This document shows, piece by piece, positions 25,326-34,305 of a stretch of DNA of 64,000 nucleotides. A program made the translations under genes and the position numbers. Source of the stretch: Cohnella candidum (GTDB taxonomy: Bacteria; Bacillota; Bacilli; Paenibacillales; Paenibacillaceae); NCBI RefSeq assembly GCF_003713065.1, contig NZ_CP033433.1, positions 2,329,001 through 2,393,000 of the forward strand, given 5' to 3'. The first letter of the stretch is position 1. Each line of letters begins with the position of its first letter. The notes under the pieces were generated by a model. The model saw only the letters and a program-made list of their open reading frames with translations. It had not been told where the DNA came from and did no database searches.

Positions 25326-26405
25326 ATGAGTTCTCTGCCCCTGTACAAGCAGATTCAAAATCAACTTCGGGAACAAATCCTATCCGGGAAGCTTCGCCCC
25401 GGTGACCGCGTTCCTTCGGAGAAGGAATTATCGCATTTCTTCAAGGTGAGCCAAATCACCACTAAACAGGCGCTCGCCGCATTAGCTGACGAAAATATGG
25501 TTATACGGATTAAAGGCAAAGGAACGTTCGTCGCCGGTCGAAACGGAACGGATCTGCTCCACTCCATGCAATCAGGTCTTAAAGGGATCGTGGGCATTAT
25601 TTTCCCTTCGATTCATATGCCCGTGGAAAGCTTACTGTTTTATTACATCCAAACTTTGCTTCATAGTAGAGGGTATCAAACGCTCATCCGAGTCACGGAT
25701 GACAGGATGGACAAAGAAGTGGAAGCCATCCGGATGTTCCGGCTGTTCGGTGTCAGGGGGTATATCATTTTTCCTGCAATCGATGAAAATTACAATGAAG
25801 AAATCCTTCGTTTATCGCTGGATAAGTTTCCGCATGTCCTCGTGGACCGATATTTGCCGAACATCACAAGCAGCAGCGTCACGTCGGAAAATGTCGGGGG
25901 CACCGTCTTAATGCTTCAACATCTGCTGGATGCGGGATGCCGAAACATTGCGTTCTTAACGCAGCAAGACACAAATTCCAATACTCATGAACGGATAGCG
26001 GGATTCGAAAAAGCGTATACGGACCGGGATCTTCCTATCGATAAGAAGTTCTGGTTCTTCGTAGGCAACGGGCAAAGAAACGATGAAGTTACGATCACTC
26101 GGCTAAAACAGTTTTTCATGACGCACTCCGAAATCGAGGCAGTAGTAGCAGTGGATACGATAGTAGCCATGCTTGCCTACAGTGTATTGCAGGAAATGGG
26201 CCTCTCCGTACCGAACAAGATCAGGCTTGTTTCGTTTGATGATCCGAAATTGCCTTTCGTGCCGTTTATACAACAGGACACGGAAAGTATCGCGAAAAAA
26301 GCCGTCGATATACTCATCCATCAGATGGAGAAAAGTTATAGCATTGAGCGGGTCACTATTCCTGTACGGTTGGTTGATAATGTTAGATATCCGATGCCGG
26401 AATGA
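25326..26405 (+). CDS. GntR-LacI hybrid transcriptional regulator
   Basis: 359 aa. GntR winged HTH in residues 1-75 (PLYKQIQNQLREQILSGKL, DRVPSEKELSHFF, GKGTFV) followed by a LacI-type periplasmic-binding sensor domain, the architecture of AraR of Bacillus. ATG at 25326 follows AGGAGAG by 7 nt; TTG one codon before is rejected. Divergent from the ABC-sialidase operon, which it probably represses, with an imported sugar as effector. A perfect TATAAT at 25293-25298 may be its -10, though its -35 is poor. Confidence 0.9.
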   Translation: MSSLPLYKQIQNQLREQILSGKLRPGDRVPSEKELSHFFKVSQITTKQALAALADENMVIRIKGKGTFVAGRNGTDLLHSMQSGLKGIVGIIFPSIHMPVESLLFYYIQTLLHSRGYQTLIRVTDDRMDKEVEAIRMFRLFGVRGYIIFPAIDENYNEEILRLSLDKFPHVLVDRYLPNITSSSVTSENVGGTVLMLQHLLDAGCRNIAFLTQQDTNSNTHERIAGFEKAYTDRDLPIDKKFWFFVGNGQRNDEVTITRLKQFFMTHSEIEAVVAVDTIVAMLAYSVLQEMGLSVPNKIRLVSFDDPKLPFVPFIQQDTESIAKKAVDILIHQMEKSYSIERVTIPVRLVDNVRYPMPE

Positions 26406-26437
26406 TATTTTCCATGGAGAAAACTTTTAATAAAATA

Positions 26438-26477
26438 AGTGACCGCCGCTCCCTTTTCGAGAAGAACGGCGGTCACT
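26438..26477 (+). terminator. Stem-loop after the GntR-LacI regulator
   Basis: 11-bp stem AGTGACCGCCG/CGGCGGTCACT with an 18-nt loop. The T-run after it is weak, so it may be a poor terminator. Confidence 0.5.
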
Positions 26478-26548
26478 TCATTCAATCTTCTTTGATTATC
26501 TGTAGGGCATGTCAATAAGCTGATATACGCGAAAAAAAATCAAAAAAC

Positions 26549-26577
26549 AAAAAAAAAGACCCCCTCACGGGGGTCTT
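26549..26577 (-). terminator. Terminator of nrdJ
   Basis: Minus-strand stem AAGACCCCC/GGGGGTCTT, loop GTGA, followed by nine T. Confidence 0.9.
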
Positions 26578-26584
26578 TCCTATC

Positions 26585-29179
26585 TTAAGAGCACTTGCTA
26601 TATCCGCAGTTTCCGCAGGTCTTGCAACCTTCCACGTTCAGCAGCGAAGCCGAGCCGCAGGACGGACACAAATCTTTGGACTGGTATGGCTTATGCGTAT
26701 GTCCGTGCACCGGGCCGGCCGTTTCGACGGTCGCCGCGATCGGCGACTCGGTGACGGCGTAATGCTCGGCGGCGGTGACGCCGGCATGCGTCTCGAGCGC
26801 TTGTGCGACGGCGTCCGCGATCGACTCGACGCGGTTCGGGCCGAAGCCGACGGCGCCGGATCCGCCGATGCCTTTGAGGTGCTTCACGAGCAGCTCGACT
26901 TTGTTGCCGTGGTCGCCGTACCGGAGGAACAGCGAGCAGACGCGGCCAAGCGCTTCCGCCATCGCGAACACGTCGGAGCCGGCTTTGCCGACGTTCAGGA
27001 AGATTTCACCCGGCGTGCCGTCGATGTCGTTGACCGTGATGTAGGCCATGCCGAACGGCGTGTTGTATTTGTAGGTCGCGCCGCGAAGCACTTTCGGGCG
27101 GGACTTGTATTGACGGTCGAAACCTTGTACTTGTGCCGGCGTGACTTTCGCGTTCAGCGCCGTGTTGAGCTCGCTGACGGCGGTCGTTTCGGCTGCTGCC
27201 GTAGCTGCAGGAGCAACAGCTTCCGCTGCCGGCTCTTCTTTCTTCTCTTCCTTCGCCGTGCTCAGGACTTGAACGTCGCGGCTTCCGTCGCGGTAGATCG
27301 TGACGCCTTTGCAACCGAGCTCGAATGCTTTCTCATACAGCTCTTTCGTCTCTTCGACCGTGAAGTCGGCCGGCGCGTTCGCCGTCTTGGAGATTGAGCT
27401 GTCGACCCAGCGCTGGATGGCGCCTTGCACGCGGATGTGGTCCATCGCGGACAGGCTCATCGAAGTGACGAACCATTCCGGCAGCTCTTCACCCGGATGC
27501 GCGTCCTGCCATTCCTGGGCGATCGGCACGAGCTGCTTGTCGAAGCCCAGACGGCTTTGACGGAAATATTCGAAGGCGAAGTACGGCTCGATACCGGTGG
27601 ACGTGCCTACCATCGTACCCGTGGAGCCGGTCGGCGCCTGGGTGATGACGGTGACGTTGCGCATGCCGCGCTTGCTGACGGCTTCGCCGACTTCCGGATA
27701 CACTTCGACCATGTTCTTCATGAAGCCGGATTGCAGGAACTTCTCGGCGTCGAACGCTTGGAAGGAACCTTTCTCGGCCGCGATTTCCGTGGAAGCTAGG
27801 TACGCTTCGCGTGCCATGAAGCCGTACAGCTTGTCGAGGAACTCCAGGGAGTCTTCGCTGCCGTAGCGGATTTCCAGACGGATCATCAGCTCGGCCAGGC
27901 CCATCGTGCCGAGGCCGACGCGGCGCTCGTTCTTCTGGTTGGCTTCGTTCTCCGGAAAATGGTACGGCGTCTTGTCGATGACGTTGTCCAGGAACCGCGT
28001 GGAGTAACGCACCGTTTTGCCCAGCTCGTCCCATGCGACGTCGTGTTTCTCTTCGTCATAGAACTTGGACAGGTTGATGGCGGACAGGTTGCAGACGCCC
28101 CATGCCGGCAGGCCTTGCTCACCGCACGGATTCGTGCAGATGATCGGGTTGAAGTACCAGCTGTTGGACATTTGGTTGTAGTATTCCATGAACACGACGC
28201 CCGGCTCCGCCGATTTCCAGGCGGACTCGATGATCGTATGCCATACTTCGCGGGCGCGGACGGTCTTGTAGTGGATGACGTTCTTGCCCGTCTTCTTCCA
28301 CTTGTCGAGGTCGCCGTCCCAGATTTCGTTGTATTCCGGATCCTTGGTGTCCGGGAACACGAGATCCCATTCGAGGTCTTCCTTGACGGCTTTCATGAAG
28401 CCGTTGCTGACGCATACGGACAAGTTGGCGTTCGTCACCATGCCCGCCGTCTGCTTAACCGTGATGAAATCCATCAGGTCCGGATGCCAGTCGTTGATCA
28501 TGAGCATCAGCGCGCCGCGGCGGCTGCCGCCTTGCTCGATGAGGCCGGTCGTGTAGCTGAACAGTCCGCCCCAGGAAACCGAGCCGCTCGAAGAACCGTT
28601 CACGCCTTGCACGATGGAGCGGCGAGGACGCAGCGAGGACAGATTGATGCCGACGCCGCCCCCGCGCGCCATGATTTCGGTCATTTCCGAGAGGGTTTCC
28701 ATGATGCCGCCGCGGCTGTCATGCGGAGACGGAATCACATAGCAGTTGAACAACGTCAACTCTTCGCTTGCGCCTGCGCCTGCCGCGATCCGGCCGCCGG
28801 GAACGAGTTTCCAGTCGTCCAGCACCCAGCGGAATTTATCGGTCCATTCCTTCTGTTTCTCGGGAGAGGTTTCAACGGAAGCCATGGCGCCCGCAAGGCG
28901 GTCCCACATTTGCTCCGGCGTTTTCTCGATGGTCAGCGTGAGCTTCTCGACCGTGGACTCCACCAGGTCGCCGTTGCGAAGCTTCACGGTGACGTTGCGG
29001 CCTTCGCGCTTGACGACTTCGCCGACATCCTTAGCCGGGAACTTCGGATCGTCCTTGGTCAGTACGAGAACGACGTCTCCTACTTTCGTTGCGCTGGTGT
29101 CCGCGTTCTTCCACGCGTAACGATCCAAAAAAATCTTCTCGCTTAACCCTTCCAAACGCTTCGATTGCACCGTCTTCAA
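26585..29179 (-). CDS. nrdJ: Adenosylcobalamin-dependent ribonucleotide reductase (class II)
   Basis: 864 aa. Reduces ribonucleotides to deoxyribonucleotides using B12 instead of oxygen. Visible are the NCYVIPSP start of the barrel, MARGGGVGINLS, the active-site loop NPCGEQ, and the TQAPTGSTGTM phosphate-binding segment. An Ala/Glu-rich linker (about 650-690) leads to a C-terminal TSCPD-type domain. The C-terminus CPSCGS, then CKTCGNCGYSKC, is the zinc/redox-active tail. Two NrdR boxes precede it. Monocistronic with a strong terminator. No B12 riboswitch is seen upstream. Confidence 0.96.
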   Translation of the reverse strand: MKTVQSKRLEGLSEKIFLDRYAWKNADTSATKVGDVVLVLTKDDPKFPAKDVGEVVKREGRNVTVKLRNGDLVESTVEKLTLTIEKTPEQMWDRLAGAMASVETSPEKQKEWTDKFRWVLDDWKLVPGGRIAAGAGASEELTLFNCYVIPSPHDSRGGIMETLSEMTEIMARGGGVGINLSSLRPRRSIVQGVNGSSSGSVSWGGLFSYTTGLIEQGGSRRGALMLMINDWHPDLMDFITVKQTAGMVTNANLSVCVSNGFMKAVKEDLEWDLVFPDTKDPEYNEIWDGDLDKWKKTGKNVIHYKTVRAREVWHTIIESAWKSAEPGVVFMEYYNQMSNSWYFNPIICTNPCGEQGLPAWGVCNLSAINLSKFYDEEKHDVAWDELGKTVRYSTRFLDNVIDKTPYHFPENEANQKNERRVGLGTMGLAELMIRLEIRYGSEDSLEFLDKLYGFMAREAYLASTEIAAEKGSFQAFDAEKFLQSGFMKNMVEVYPEVGEAVSKRGMRNVTVITQAPTGSTGTMVGTSTGIEPYFAFEYFRQSRLGFDKQLVPIAQEWQDAHPGEELPEWFVTSMSLSAMDHIRVQGAIQRWVDSSISKTANAPADFTVEETKELYEKAFELGCKGVTIYRDGSRDVQVLSTAKEEKKEEPAAEAVAPAATAAAETTAVSELNTALNAKVTPAQVQGFDRQYKSRPKVLRGATYKYNTPFGMAYITVNDIDGTPGEIFLNVGKAGSDVFAMAEALGRVCSLFLRYGDHGNKVELLVKHLKGIGGSGAVGFGPNRVESIADAVAQALETHAGVTAAEHYAVTESPIAATVETAGPVHGHTHKPYQSKDLCPSCGSASLLNVEGCKTCGNCGYSKCS

Positions 29180-29256
29180 CCCGGATCACTCTCCCGAAAC
29201 CTTGATATGATTGATGTTTCATGAATTCGAGACTTTCATATGTCGTATGTAAATTG

Positions 29257-29272
29257 TACAACATATTGTGTA
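29257..29272. promoter_or_regulatory. NrdR box 1
   Basis: TACAACATATTGTGTA, a near-palindrome matching the NrdR box pattern ACACWATATNTWGTGT. It lies about 78 bp before nrdJ. Confidence 0.7.
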
Positions 29273-29289
29273 CGAAAGCCATTATACTA

Positions 29290-29305
29290 TACCACATATT
29301 GTGAA
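29290..29305. promoter_or_regulatory. NrdR box 2
   Basis: TACCACATATTGTGAA, 33 bp (three helical turns) from box 1. A minus-strand TATAAT (29281-29286) lies between the boxes, so binding should block the promoter. Confidence 0.7.
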
Positions 29306-29456
29306 GCCATAGGACAAAAATCATAATTCCTCGAACCTTGTCAACCAAGCGCGAACGATCTCCTATTTTCTCCCTTTTGCTCTCTTTTTCGCGAACGTTT
29401 TGAATGCGCCCGTGATGCTCATACTAGTGGGGTAACTTTCCTATGACGAGGAGGAC

Positions 29457-31271
29457 ATGTCGTTGCTCACGCCCGTATCGAAGTCCGCCGGCATGCCGAA
29501 CGGTGCCCCGCTGCCCCCCGCGGATCCCGCTTTCCCGAGCGCGGCCGCCGTCCCGGCGTCCGCCGAACCGCCCGCGAGAATGATCCATCCGCTGGTAGAG
29601 CTCTCGTTCGACCGCTCCGCCTTCGAAGAATTGGAACGCCGGACGGAGCGCAACGGCCCGTGGGACGATTGGACCTTGTACAAGCTCGCTTGGGAAGCGG
29701 AGGAGGCCTCTCTCGTCACCGATTTCCACGAGCTGCAGTGCCTGCGGGCGCTGCCCGCTTTCGAGCCGATGGCCCACCAGGTGGAGACGGCCCGCAAGGT
29801 GCTGCACGAAATGCACGGACGCGCCATCCTCGCGGACGAGGTCGGCCTGGGCAAAACGATCGAAGCCGGCTTGATCCTCAAAGAATATTGGGTCCGGGGA
29901 CTCGTGAAAAAAGTGCTGATCCTGGTGCCCGCTTCCCTCGTGCTGCAATGGGTGCGGGAGCTCGGCCAGAAGTTCGACCTGCCCGCCGTCCCGCAGAAGA
30001 GGCTGCATTCCTGGCAGGCGGACATCGTCGTCGCTTCGATGGACACGGCCAAACGCGAGCCGAACCGTCAGCTCCTCCTGGATAACGAATACGACCTTCT
30101 CATCGTGGATGAGGCCCATAAATTGAAAAACAGGCGAACGAGCAACTACCAATTCGTCAACGAGCTCCGCAAAAAATATTGCCTGCTGCTGACCGCCACG
30201 CCCATTCAGAACGACATGAGCGAGCTTTATAACCTCATTACCCTGCTGAAGCCGGGACAGCTCGGAGAAGAGGGAGAATTCAATTCCAATTTCGTCAAAG
30301 GCCGCCGAGCCGCCAAAAACGAGGACAAGCTGCAGGAAAACCTCGGCCAGCTCATGATCCGCAACCGGCGCAGCGACGGAGGGGTGGAATTTACCAAGCG
30401 GTTCGTCACCAACGTGCCGCTGACTCTCTCCCCGGAGGAAATGGCGCTGTACGAGGGCGTAACCGACTATGTCAAACGCCATGCTTTCGCCGAGAACGGC
30501 GACCTCGCCAGCATGCTGTCCCTCGTCACTCTTCAACGCGAAGTATGCTCGAGCCGCGACGCCGTGTTCCTGACGCTCGTCAACCTGTTCAAGAAGACGC
30601 CGGAAGGCTCTCCGCTCCGCGCCCGGATCTGGGAGCTCGTCGAGCTGATCCGGGGCATCCAAGCGAACACCAAAGCGGAGAAAACGATGGAGCTCATCCG
30701 GCAAATGGACGACAAAGCCATCATTTTCACCGAGTACCGCCAAACGCAAGACTATCTGCTGCGCTTTCTCAAGGAACACGACATCCAGGCCGTCCCCTAT
30801 CGCGGAGGCATGAACCGCGGACGCAAGGACTGGATGATGGACCTGTTCCGCAGGCGCGCGCAGGTCATGATCGCCACCGAAGCCGGCGGCGAAGGAATCA
30901 ACCTTCAGTTCTGCCATAACATCATCAATTTCGACCTTCCGTGGAACCCGATGCGCGTCGAACAGCGGATCGGGCGCGTGCACCGCCTGGGACAGACGGA
31001 GGACGTCAAAATCTACAATTTGTGCACGCTCGGAACGATCGAAGAACATATCGTACACCTGCTCCATGAGAAAATCAATATGTTCGAATCGGTCATCGGA
31101 GAGCTGGACGAAATCCTCGAACGGCTCGAGATGGAAGAGTCCTGGGAGAAGAGAGTCGCGAAAATGGTGCTCGAGTCCTCCGACGGGGAAGATCTACGGC
31201 GCCGGCTGGACGGGCTCGGGGATTCGATGCTGGAAGCCCGGACCCAACCTACGAAAGGGGCTGCGACGTGA
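29457..31271 (+). CDS. yqhH: SNF2-family helicase-like ATPase YqhH
   Basis: 604 aa. Superfamily 2 motor: motif I DEVGLGKT (127-134), motif II DEAH (218-221), LLTATPIQN, then a helicase C domain with ATEAGGEGINLQFC and QRIGRVHRLGQ. The first 40 residues are Pro/Ala-rich and probably unstructured. GAGGAGG lies just before the ATG. Acts in the cytoplasm as a DNA or RNA translocase; its cellular role is not known. It overlaps yqhG by 4 bp, the same pairing as in B. subtilis. Confidence 0.9.
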   Translation: MSLLTPVSKSAGMPNGAPLPPADPAFPSAAAVPASAEPPARMIHPLVELSFDRSAFEELERRTERNGPWDDWTLYKLAWEAEEASLVTDFHELQCLRALPAFEPMAHQVETARKVLHEMHGRAILADEVGLGKTIEAGLILKEYWVRGLVKKVLILVPASLVLQWVRELGQKFDLPAVPQKRLHSWQADIVVASMDTAKREPNRQLLLDNEYDLLIVDEAHKLKNRRTSNYQFVNELRKKYCLLLTATPIQNDMSELYNLITLLKPGQLGEEGEFNSNFVKGRRAAKNEDKLQENLGQLMIRNRRSDGGVEFTKRFVTNVPLTLSPEEMALYEGVTDYVKRHAFAENGDLASMLSLVTLQREVCSSRDAVFLTLVNLFKKTPEGSPLRARIWELVELIRGIQANTKAEKTMELIRQMDDKAIIFTEYRQTQDYLLRFLKEHDIQAVPYRGGMNRGRKDWMMDLFRRRAQVMIATEAGGEGINLQFCHNIINFDLPWNPMRVEQRIGRVHRLGQTEDVKIYNLCTLGTIEEHIVHLLHEKINMFESVIGELDEILERLEMEESWEKRVAKMVLESSDGEDLRRRLDGLGDSMLEARTQPTKGAAT

Positions 31272-32152
31272 ATCCGAAAAAAGTTCAGAAATTCGTGCTT
31301 TCTTATATAGAAGCGACGGGCTGCCACGTGATCGAGAAAAGCCCCTCCCACGTCACCGTGAAGCTGTCCCCCGAAGCCGACCGCGCGCTGACGGGGCGGC
31401 CATTCTATTGGAGTTTCATCGACAACACGGGAACCGTCCCGGAGACGATGACCTATTCCTGGATGTTCGGCAAATCCCCGCCTCCCGCTGCCGGCGTACC
31501 CTCCACCGTTCTCTCCTCGTTGATGACGACGGACGGCGGGCGGGTGATGCGGGAAGAAGTCTATTTCGGATCCCGCCGACTGACTCAACTGTTCGACGCC
31601 GTCCGTCAAGCCGGGCGCTGCGTCACCTTGTTCGAAGAGCCGCCGCGAGGCGTGCGCGATCCCTTAGGCTCGGCGCCATACACCGCCTGGCTGGGCGTGA
31701 ATTTCAAAGCGGGCTTCGCCTGCGACATGAAACGGGAGGAGCTGTACGGCTGGGGCATTTCGCTGGCGACCGGGGTGATCGACGAACGGTTTTTCGACCG
31801 GCTGAAGGATACCCGGTTGACGCCCAAGCTTCCCGCGAACGTCCATCTGCTTAAGAACGGCTTGTCTTTGCGCAAAGCGATGACGCAACTCGAGAACGCG
31901 CTGGAACGCAAGCTGAAAGCCGCGGATTTTTCCTGGGCGGTGGAGGCGGAAAATCGGCGTCAGGAAGAACGAAATCGGATAAATCTCTATTACGGGCCGC
32001 AGCTCGACAGGGCCCTGGAGGATCCCGAGCAAACCGCCGCTCTGCAAACCCGGCTGAAGCAACGGGAGGAAGAGATCGACTGGCAGTACCGGCCGCGCGT
32101 CGAAGTGTCGGTCGTAAACTGCGGCATTTTCCATCTTCCGGGGATCCATTAA
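31268..32152 (+). CDS. yqhG: YqhG family protein
   Basis: 294 aa. Resembles B. subtilis YqhG throughout, with an N-terminal MNPKKVQKFVLSYIEATGC and a C-terminal charged coiled-coil stretch ending in VVNCGIFHLPGIH. GTG start, overlapped by the yqhH stop (GTGA), with AAGGGG 7 nt upstream, so translation is coupled to yqhH. Function unknown; the conserved partnership suggests it works with the YqhH motor. Confidence 0.88.
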   Translation: MNPKKVQKFVLSYIEATGCHVIEKSPSHVTVKLSPEADRALTGRPFYWSFIDNTGTVPETMTYSWMFGKSPPPAAGVPSTVLSSLMTTDGGRVMREEVYFGSRRLTQLFDAVRQAGRCVTLFEEPPRGVRDPLGSAPYTAWLGVNFKAGFACDMKREELYGWGISLATGVIDERFFDRLKDTRLTPKLPANVHLLKNGLSLRKAMTQLENALERKLKAADFSWAVEAENRRQEERNRINLYYGPQLDRALEDPEQTAALQTRLKQREEEIDWQYRPRVEVSVVNCGIFHLPGIH

Positions 32153-32319
32153 CGGCCTTCGCCCGCTATCCCGGCGGTTCGCGAAATTCCGGCAAAAACA
32201 GAACCGGAAGCCGCGGCGAACCCTGACAGGAAGAAACAGTATTCGGCGGGGCTTGTCCCTTACAATGAACCTGTCCGACCTCCAGGAACGACAAATTCAA
32301 CCCAAGCAGGTGAACTTGA

Positions 32320-33234
32320 ATGAAGGATCCCGCTGCCAAACGTTCCCCTTATCGCATTTTCTTTATCGTTACTTTATTGTTCCTGTTCGCATCCATCCCT
32401 TTGCTGACGGCCTCTTCGTCCGCTGAGACCGAAGCGTCGGCTGCGCCTCCCTCCAAGCTGGAGCAGCAAGTCCTGGTTTGGGCGGCGGCCTTGTCGTCGC
32501 AGAAGTCCTTTGCGGCATGGAAAGGCGCCGTACCGGATATTCAGGCGCTCGGTCCGGGTACGCACGGATGGCTGGCCTTCATGATGAAAGACGGGAAAAC
32601 GGTCGGCTACCTGGTCGTTCACGCCGCGGCCGACGGCACGTTCCGTCTTGGGGAGTATGGCACCGGAGAGGACGCGCTTTTCTCCCCTGCCGTTCTGGAG
32701 AAATCCTTGACCGAAAATGGACTCATCGCCTCGAAGGACGAGCCCTATACCGCGGTCCGCCATTATTTCAATCCCTTCGCCTCATCTTGGGAAGTGACGA
32801 TCGGCCAAGATACGTATTGGCTCGACGCCAAAACAGGCGAAATCCTGCCCTTCGACCGCCCGGCCTGGGAGAAGGCATTGCCTTCGGTCCGTCCCCTCGA
32901 TCCGGCGGTCTTATCCGGAGCGGAAGGTTTGGGAATCGGCATCGCGAACGTCTGGACGAATGAATCTTTCGATGCTTACGAAACCCTGCCCTGGCTGACC
33001 GGAAAAGCGCCTTTTGCCGTCGCCGACAACGGCAAAGAGGTGCAGAACCGCCTCCGCGGCGGCCTGCACCTCCGATATGTGTCCGAGCCTTATGGCGACG
33101 CCGCTCTCTACGCCTTGCCCGTGATCGGGTTCCAGTCGTGGTCCGGCGGACGGCTTGATCTTGCGCTCGACATGCAAGGAAACCGTTATATCCCACTGGC
33201 ATCCTTGCTCCAATTCGGCCGTTTCTACGAGTAG
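32320..33234 (+). CDS. Secreted or membrane-anchored protein of unknown function
   Basis: 304 aa. One hydrophobic N-terminal segment (about 12-31) followed by TASSSAETEASAA, which could be a signal peptide or an anchor. The rest has a PepSY-like flavour: SSWEVTIGQDTYWLDAKTGEIL looks like a beta-hairpin ending in 'DAKTGE'. No family is recognised with confidence. AGGTGA lies 6 nt before the ATG. It sits between yqhG and yqzE, where B. subtilis has the small secreted yqzG. Its end overlaps the convergent yqzE by 10 bp. Confidence 0.8.
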   Translation: MKDPAAKRSPYRIFFIVTLLFLFASIPLLTASSSAETEASAAPPSKLEQQVLVWAAALSSQKSFAAWKGAVPDIQALGPGTHGWLAFMMKDGKTVGYLVVHAAADGTFRLGEYGTGEDALFSPAVLEKSLTENGLIASKDEPYTAVRHYFNPFASSWEVTIGQDTYWLDAKTGEILPFDRPAWEKALPSVRPLDPAVLSGAEGLGIGIANVWTNESFDAYETLPWLTGKAPFAVADNGKEVQNRLRGGLHLRYVSEPYGDAALYALPVIGFQSWSGGRLDLALDMQGNRYIPLASLLQFGRFYE

Positions 33235-33467
33235 TCCGCGTGCTCGGTGAGGTTGTGCATGTCCTGCATTTCCGATCCGGAATGCGCTGCTTTGCGCCCG
33301 TTCCACCAAATGCCGAGCCCGACCGGCAGCAGCTGGCCGAACCAGCGGCTCACCCACGGCTCCCGTTTCTGCCGGCGCTCCCGGCGGATCTCGGGAGTTT
33401 TCGGCGTTTCCCAATAACTCACGACGCGTTCGGTCACGTACTTCAGGTAATCGGCGCCATCGCTCAT
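33225..33467 (-). CDS. yqzE: YqzE family protein
   Basis: 80 aa. DYLKYVTERVVSYWETPK followed by a basic stretch and SRWFGQLLPVGLGIWW matches YqzE of Bacillus (DYVKYLT..FV.Y.DTPK, then a hydrophobic C-terminal segment). Probably a small membrane-associated protein; function unknown. AGGAGG lies 8 nt before the ATG. In B. subtilis yqzE lies beside the comG operon; no comG genes are present here. Confidence 0.75.
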   Translation of the reverse strand: MSDGADYLKYVTERVVSYWETPKTPEIRRERRQKREPWVSRWFGQLLPVGLGIWWNGRKAAHSGSEMQDMHNLTEHADYS

Positions 33468-33591
33468 GCGTTCCGCCTCCTTCTCTTATGGCCCTAGTTT
33501 GCCCCGTTCCCCCGGGATTCAAACGCCGTATGACGGGAACCGTTTGGTGCCACGCTACGGAGAGGACCTCGAAGGAAAGAAGGAACTCACG

Positions 33592-34305
33592 ATGCGCCCC
33601 ACGTTACTCGTTATGCTCCTTATCGCCGTGCTGGCCGGTTCAACCGGCTGGTCCGCGCCGCAGGGGCCGGTGGAAACCGCAGCCGATGCCGTGCCGCCGG
33701 ACATCCTTCGGGCCATTCCGTCTGCAGACGTCATCATCGATGCGGGCCACGGCGGCATCGACGGAGGCACCCACTTCGGCGACGTGAAGGAGAGCAACAT
33801 CAATCTGGCCATCGGCCGGAAGCTATATTTGCTGCTGAGAAGCCGGGGCGTTCGCGCAGTGCTTAACCGGACGGGCGATTACGCGCTCAGCGACGAGAAT
33901 CGGTGGCACGTGACGCGCTCCCGCCACCGCAAGGATTTATCCCAGCGCCGCGGCCTTTCCGACGAGATCGATGCCCGCATGCTGGTCAGTCTCCATGCCA
34001 ATTGGTCTCCTCGGGGAGGCGGAAACGGTCCCATCGTCCTCTATCGGAAGGACGACGGCCGAGGCGCGCTGCTGGCGTTTTTCCTGCAGGACAGCTTGAA
34101 CCGTCAGCAGGGGAAGCGCAACCGCACCAAGCCCGCTAAACGCTTCTACCTGCTCAATACGGTGAAAGTGCCCAGCGTGATCGTCGAAACGGGATTCCTC
34201 AGCGATCCCGGCGATCGCGCGATGCTGACCTCTCCGCGCGGCCAAACCCGGATTGCCGAAGCGATGACGGCGGCGATCCTGGCTTACCGCTGCTTGGATC
34301 CCTGA
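33592..34305 (+). CDS. N-acetylmuramoyl-L-alanine amidase (Amidase_3, CwlD-sized)
   Basis: 237 aa. Cleaves the bond between MurNAc and the peptide stem. Zinc ligands are His53 (DAGHGG), Glu67 (VKESNINL) and His135 (SLHANW); the catalytic Glu199 is in VIVETGFLSD. The N-terminus has a hydrophobic export segment. The length equals that of CwlD, which makes muramic-delta-lactam in spore cortex, so a spore role is possible. AAGGA lies 7 nt before this ATG; a longer in-frame start (33466) has no ribosome site and would overlap yqzE. The last 22 bp overlap the convergent deacetylase gene. Confidence 0.9.
   Translation: MRPTLLVMLLIAVLAGSTGWSAPQGPVETAADAVPPDILRAIPSADVIIDAGHGGIDGGTHFGDVKESNINLAIGRKLYLLLRSRGVRAVLNRTGDYALSDENRWHVTRSRHRKDLSQRRGLSDEIDARMLVSLHANWSPRGGGNGPIVLYRKDDGRGALLAFFLQDSLNRQQGKRNRTKPAKRFYLLNTVKVPSVIVETGFLSDPGDRAMLTSPRGQTRIAEAMTAAILAYRCLDP

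Noticed and set aside
29424-31067. 547-aa minus-strand ORF opposite yqhH
   Set aside because: Low-complexity antisense shadow; the plus strand carries all SNF2 helicase motifs.
33466-33591. 42-codon N-terminal extension of the amidase
   Set aside because: It overlaps the yqzE start, would bury the export signal inside the protein, and lacks a ribosome site.
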